In this document: piece after piece, positions 61,078-64,000 of the stretch
How positions within the stretch are numbered: position 1 is the stretch's first letter
How the letters are laid out: each line of letters begins with the position of its first letter
Assembly (NCBI GenBank): GCA_014529385.2
Contig: CM043959.1
Location: 49,981,122 to 50,045,121 of the forward strand
Length of the DNA: 64,000 nt
Direction of reading: 5' to 3'
Source: Adiantum capillus-veneris
Taxonomy: Eukaryota; Streptophyta; Polypodiopsida; Polypodiales; Pteridaceae
Notes under the pieces: model-generated
Seen by the model: only the letters and a program-made list of their open reading frames with translations
Database searches by the model: none
What the model was told of the DNA's origin: nothing
Position numbers and translations under genes: made by a program

Positions 61078-64000
61078 ATGTCTGACGGTTTCAGTCAGAT
61101 TGTTACTGAGAAGCTTGAGAAAAATAACTACCCTGCATGGAAGTTCAGAATAACAAATTTCCTAAAAGGAAAAGGTTATTGGGACTATGTAGAAGGATAC
61201 AATGAAAAGGAACCAGAGATTCCCGAGGCAAATGCTACATCAGAACAAAGGAAAGCTTTGAGGGACTGGCAACAAGGCCAGAGCAAAGTGATGTATTGGC
61301 TTTCTATGAGCATCACAGATGGCATGATGGGCTATCTACAGGATGCTGAAACCCCCGCCATTGCATGGAGAAACTTAGGCAGAGTGTTCGAGGTGAACAC
61401 CAAGGCCAGGAAGCTTCAACTAAAGTCAGAGCTAAATCAGGTTAAGAGGAACAACCTCTCAATCAATGATTATGCCTTGAAGATCAAGAGTATCATTGAG
61501 GCTCTTGGATCTATTAAAGTCTCAGTGGAAGATGATGACATTGTCCGTGCATGCTTGGATGGTCTAGGAGATGAGTATGTACATTTCAGGTCTTCCATGA
61601 ATACAAGAGACGACATCCCCGTGTTCCAAGATTTGATTTCTATGCTTATTCTTGAGGAGAAGAACCTTGACACATCTTCTTCTCATGGCAGAAATAATTC
61701 TGAACAGGCCTTCTATTCTAACTCCAACAGAGGTAGAGGTAGAGGTCGTGGTCAAGGCCCAAGGGGTTGCAGGGGCCAATTTCTGGAATGGCAATCAAAT
61801 CAAAACAATAAAGGTGGCAGGGGAAACCAGTCTCAAGGCAGGGGGAGTCAAAGAGGTCGTGGTGCAGGATCAAGCAGGCAGCAACATACTCCAGATAGTA
61901 GAGAATGTTGGACTTGTGGTGAAAGAGATCACATGTCACGTGACTGTCCAAAGGGAAAAGCAAGTAGAAAGAGAGAACAGGGCAACTATGCATCTACTAG
62001 CAAAGATGCAGATGACAGCAAAAACGAGCGCATGTTTGTTATGCAGCATGTAATGAATACAATGACTGCAGAGAATTCGACCCAAGATGATGTTTGGTAT
62101 GTGGATTCAGGTGCCTCTAATCACATGACGTCTCGTGGAGAGTGGTTTAGAGATATGCGCAAACCAGATGTGTCAGGCTATGTGCAGACAGGAGATGACA
62201 CAGCTCACCCCATTGCTCATGTAGGGGACATACCTCTAAATACGAAGAGTGGGAAATCAAAGTACTTAGCAGATGTACTTCATGTCCCAAACATTACAAA
62301 GAATCTTGTTTCTGTTGGACAAATGGTTGAGCAGGGTTTGCAGGTTCGCTTCAATCCAAATGGCTGTTATGTAGAAGATTTCCAGAATGGCTGTAAGCTG
62401 ATCACAGAGGGAAAATGTGTGGGCAGAATGTTTACGCTGAATGTAGACATGCCTGAGGTAAAAGCTGCATTATTTGCACAGGGCACAGGTGTTGTGGCTG
62501 ATGTTGACATTTGGCACAAACGCATTGGCCATGTCAATGAGCAGAGATTGCGCAGCATGCAATCAAAATAGATTGTAAAAGGGTTGCCCAAATTCAAGGT
62601 GGATGGTATGCATAAAGTGTGTGCAGCATGCCAGTTTGGAAAACACTCAAAGGGCTCATTTCCACATGAGCGCAATGTATGTAAAAAGCCACTTGAGGTG
62701 GTGCACACAGATGTTTGGGGTCCAACCGATACTGCAAGTATACATGGTTGCAGGTATTATGTCTCTTTCATTGATGACCATACAAGGAAAGTATGGGTCT
62801 ACTTCATGCGTAACAAAAGTGAAGTGTTTGGTCACTTTCAAGACTTCAAAGTCATGATTGACAAGGAGACAGATATGCAAATCAAGACATTGAGGTCAGA
62901 TGGAGGGGGAGAGTACTTCTCCAATGATTTTTCAGATTTTCTGCGAATGCATGGTATACGCAGGCAGTTTACATGCAGATATACTCCACAACAGAATGGG
63001 GTCGCAGAAAGGAAAAACAGGCACATTGCAGAGGTTGCACGTGCATTGATGAATGAGAAGAACATGCCTCATCATTTCTGGGCTGAAGCTGTAAATACAA
63101 CTGTGTACATTATGAACAGGACACCTACAGCTGCGGTGCATGATGTAACACCTGAGGAAAAGTTTACAGGTACAAAGCCTGATTTGGCACACTTGAAAGT
63201 GTTTGGCTGCATAACTTACGTGCATGTACCAGACGAGTTGCGTAGGAAATTGGATCCTAAAGCAGAGAAATGTATTCTTGTGGGATATTCCCTTGAACAA
63301 AAGGGGTACAGGTGCTACAATCCTACTACACGAGAGTTACAAGTGAGCAGAGATGTAGTCTTTGATGAGATGAGCAGCTGGTACAGTAATGCACATGGCA
63401 CTATTGGGGCTGATGTAAAAGATGATGTGGTTGTACAAAATGTGAGGCCACAGTCACAGGTTTTGAGTGGACCACAAGAGTCCTCTTCTCGTGGCTCTGA
63501 TGAGAAACCATGGAATGGTAGACTACGTACGCAGGTTACTCCACCAACAGGTACAGGGAATGTATCACGAAAAGGAAAGGAAAAGGTTGATCTTATGGCT
63601 GATGCATCATCAGGTTTTTCACATGTAGACATGGATTCAGATGGTTCTGAACAAAGTCTTGATGAGGAATTTGGAATTCCATCTATCAGGACACCTGGTG
63701 TAAGGAAAGTACAAGAAGATGCTAGAGGGCAAAGGAGTGACCCAGGACCACGTAGATCTAATAGAGTCAGAAATCCAGTTCAGAAATTGACTTATGATGG
63801 GTATCTAGCGCATCACCAAGCCTACATGGCTAAGGTGATACAGGATGTGGAGCCCACATGTTTTGAGGATGCAGTTGGAAATGTGCATTGGGATGATGCA
63901 ATGAATGAAGAGATAGCTGCATTGGAAGCAAACGACACATGGGAGTTGGTGCCATTGTCAAGTGGCAAGAAAGCTATTGGCTGTAAATGGGTGTATAAAA
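61078..64000 (+). pseudogene. Copia D gag-pol, open to the window edge apart from one stop
   Basis: ATG at 61078 (MSDGFSQIVTEKLEKNNYPAWK) gives a copia gag with LEKNNYPAWKFRITNFLKG, an Arg/Gly-rich tail, and a complete zinc knuckle CWTCGERDHMSRDC (about 61907). Protease WYVDSGASNHM (62095) follows, then integrase (WHKRIGHV, CAACQFGKH, VVHTDVWGP, LRSDGGGEY, NGVAERKNRH). TAG at 62569 breaks the frame between the two halves of the integrase zinc finger; the same frame then runs without a stop to 64000, where it reaches the start of RT (IGCKWVYK). The stop is one C-to-T step from Gln. Otherwise it is well preserved. RT, RNase H and the 3' LTR lie outside. Confidence 0.93.

Overview
The window is plant nuclear DNA, very repeat-rich, with nested LTR retrotransposons, spliceosomal introns (GT...AG) and retroelement primer-binding sites of the initiator-Met tRNA type. 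A seed-free plant with a large genome (fern, lycophyte or bryophyte) or a gymnosperm looks more likely than a small angiosperm genome, but this is an impression and not something the sequence proves. No rRNA, tRNA, CRISPR or ordinary single-copy host gene was recognised.

Layout. (1) 1-2573 and 42663-44238 are two halves of a badly decayed Ty3-type gag on the minus strand. (2) Into it inserted a chromodomain-bearing Ty3/gypsy element, 2574-42662, with 2.77-kb LTRs and a perfect 5-bp target duplication (GTATC). Its gag-protease-RT-RNase H lies at 6182-9249 and its integrase-chromodomain at 38706-39860. (3) Between these, inside the integrase, sits about 29.4 kb of foreign DNA (about 9250-38705). 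I regard this as the most interesting object in the window. It carries a minus-strand 1044-codon ORF resembling DUF7869-type transposase-like proteins, and a plus-strand set of exons encoding a ParB-like (DGQH) domain, a SET domain and two NIF/FCP1-type HAD domains. Thousands of bases of arrays of the motif GGACAAGTGGTGGACCTT run forward on the left and inverted on the right. The exon borders are phase-compatible, so the plus-strand exons may be one giant gene, now carrying several stops and frameshifts.

(4) From 46038 to 60600 there is a second nest on the minus strand. A decayed gag-protease element (C) is split by a gag-protease-only LTR element (B, about 46662-59536, 1.9-kb LTRs). B is in turn split by a nearly intact Ty1/copia element (49777-55327, target duplication ACAAA) whose single polyprotein frame has one stop codon. 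(5) From about 60604 to the window end is the 5' part of a second copia element (D), with a short LTR, PBS and gag-pol open to the edge apart from one stop.

Order of events: relic gag, then chromovirus, then the 29-kb element on the left; element C, then B, then copia on the right, with copia D also cutting C. Almost every premature stop is one C-to-T step from a Gln or Arg codon, as expected for methylated, silenced plant repeats. Coding functions here are mobile-element functions; the only non-retroviral ones (transposase-like, ParB-like, SET, phosphatase-like) all sit inside the 29-kb insert.
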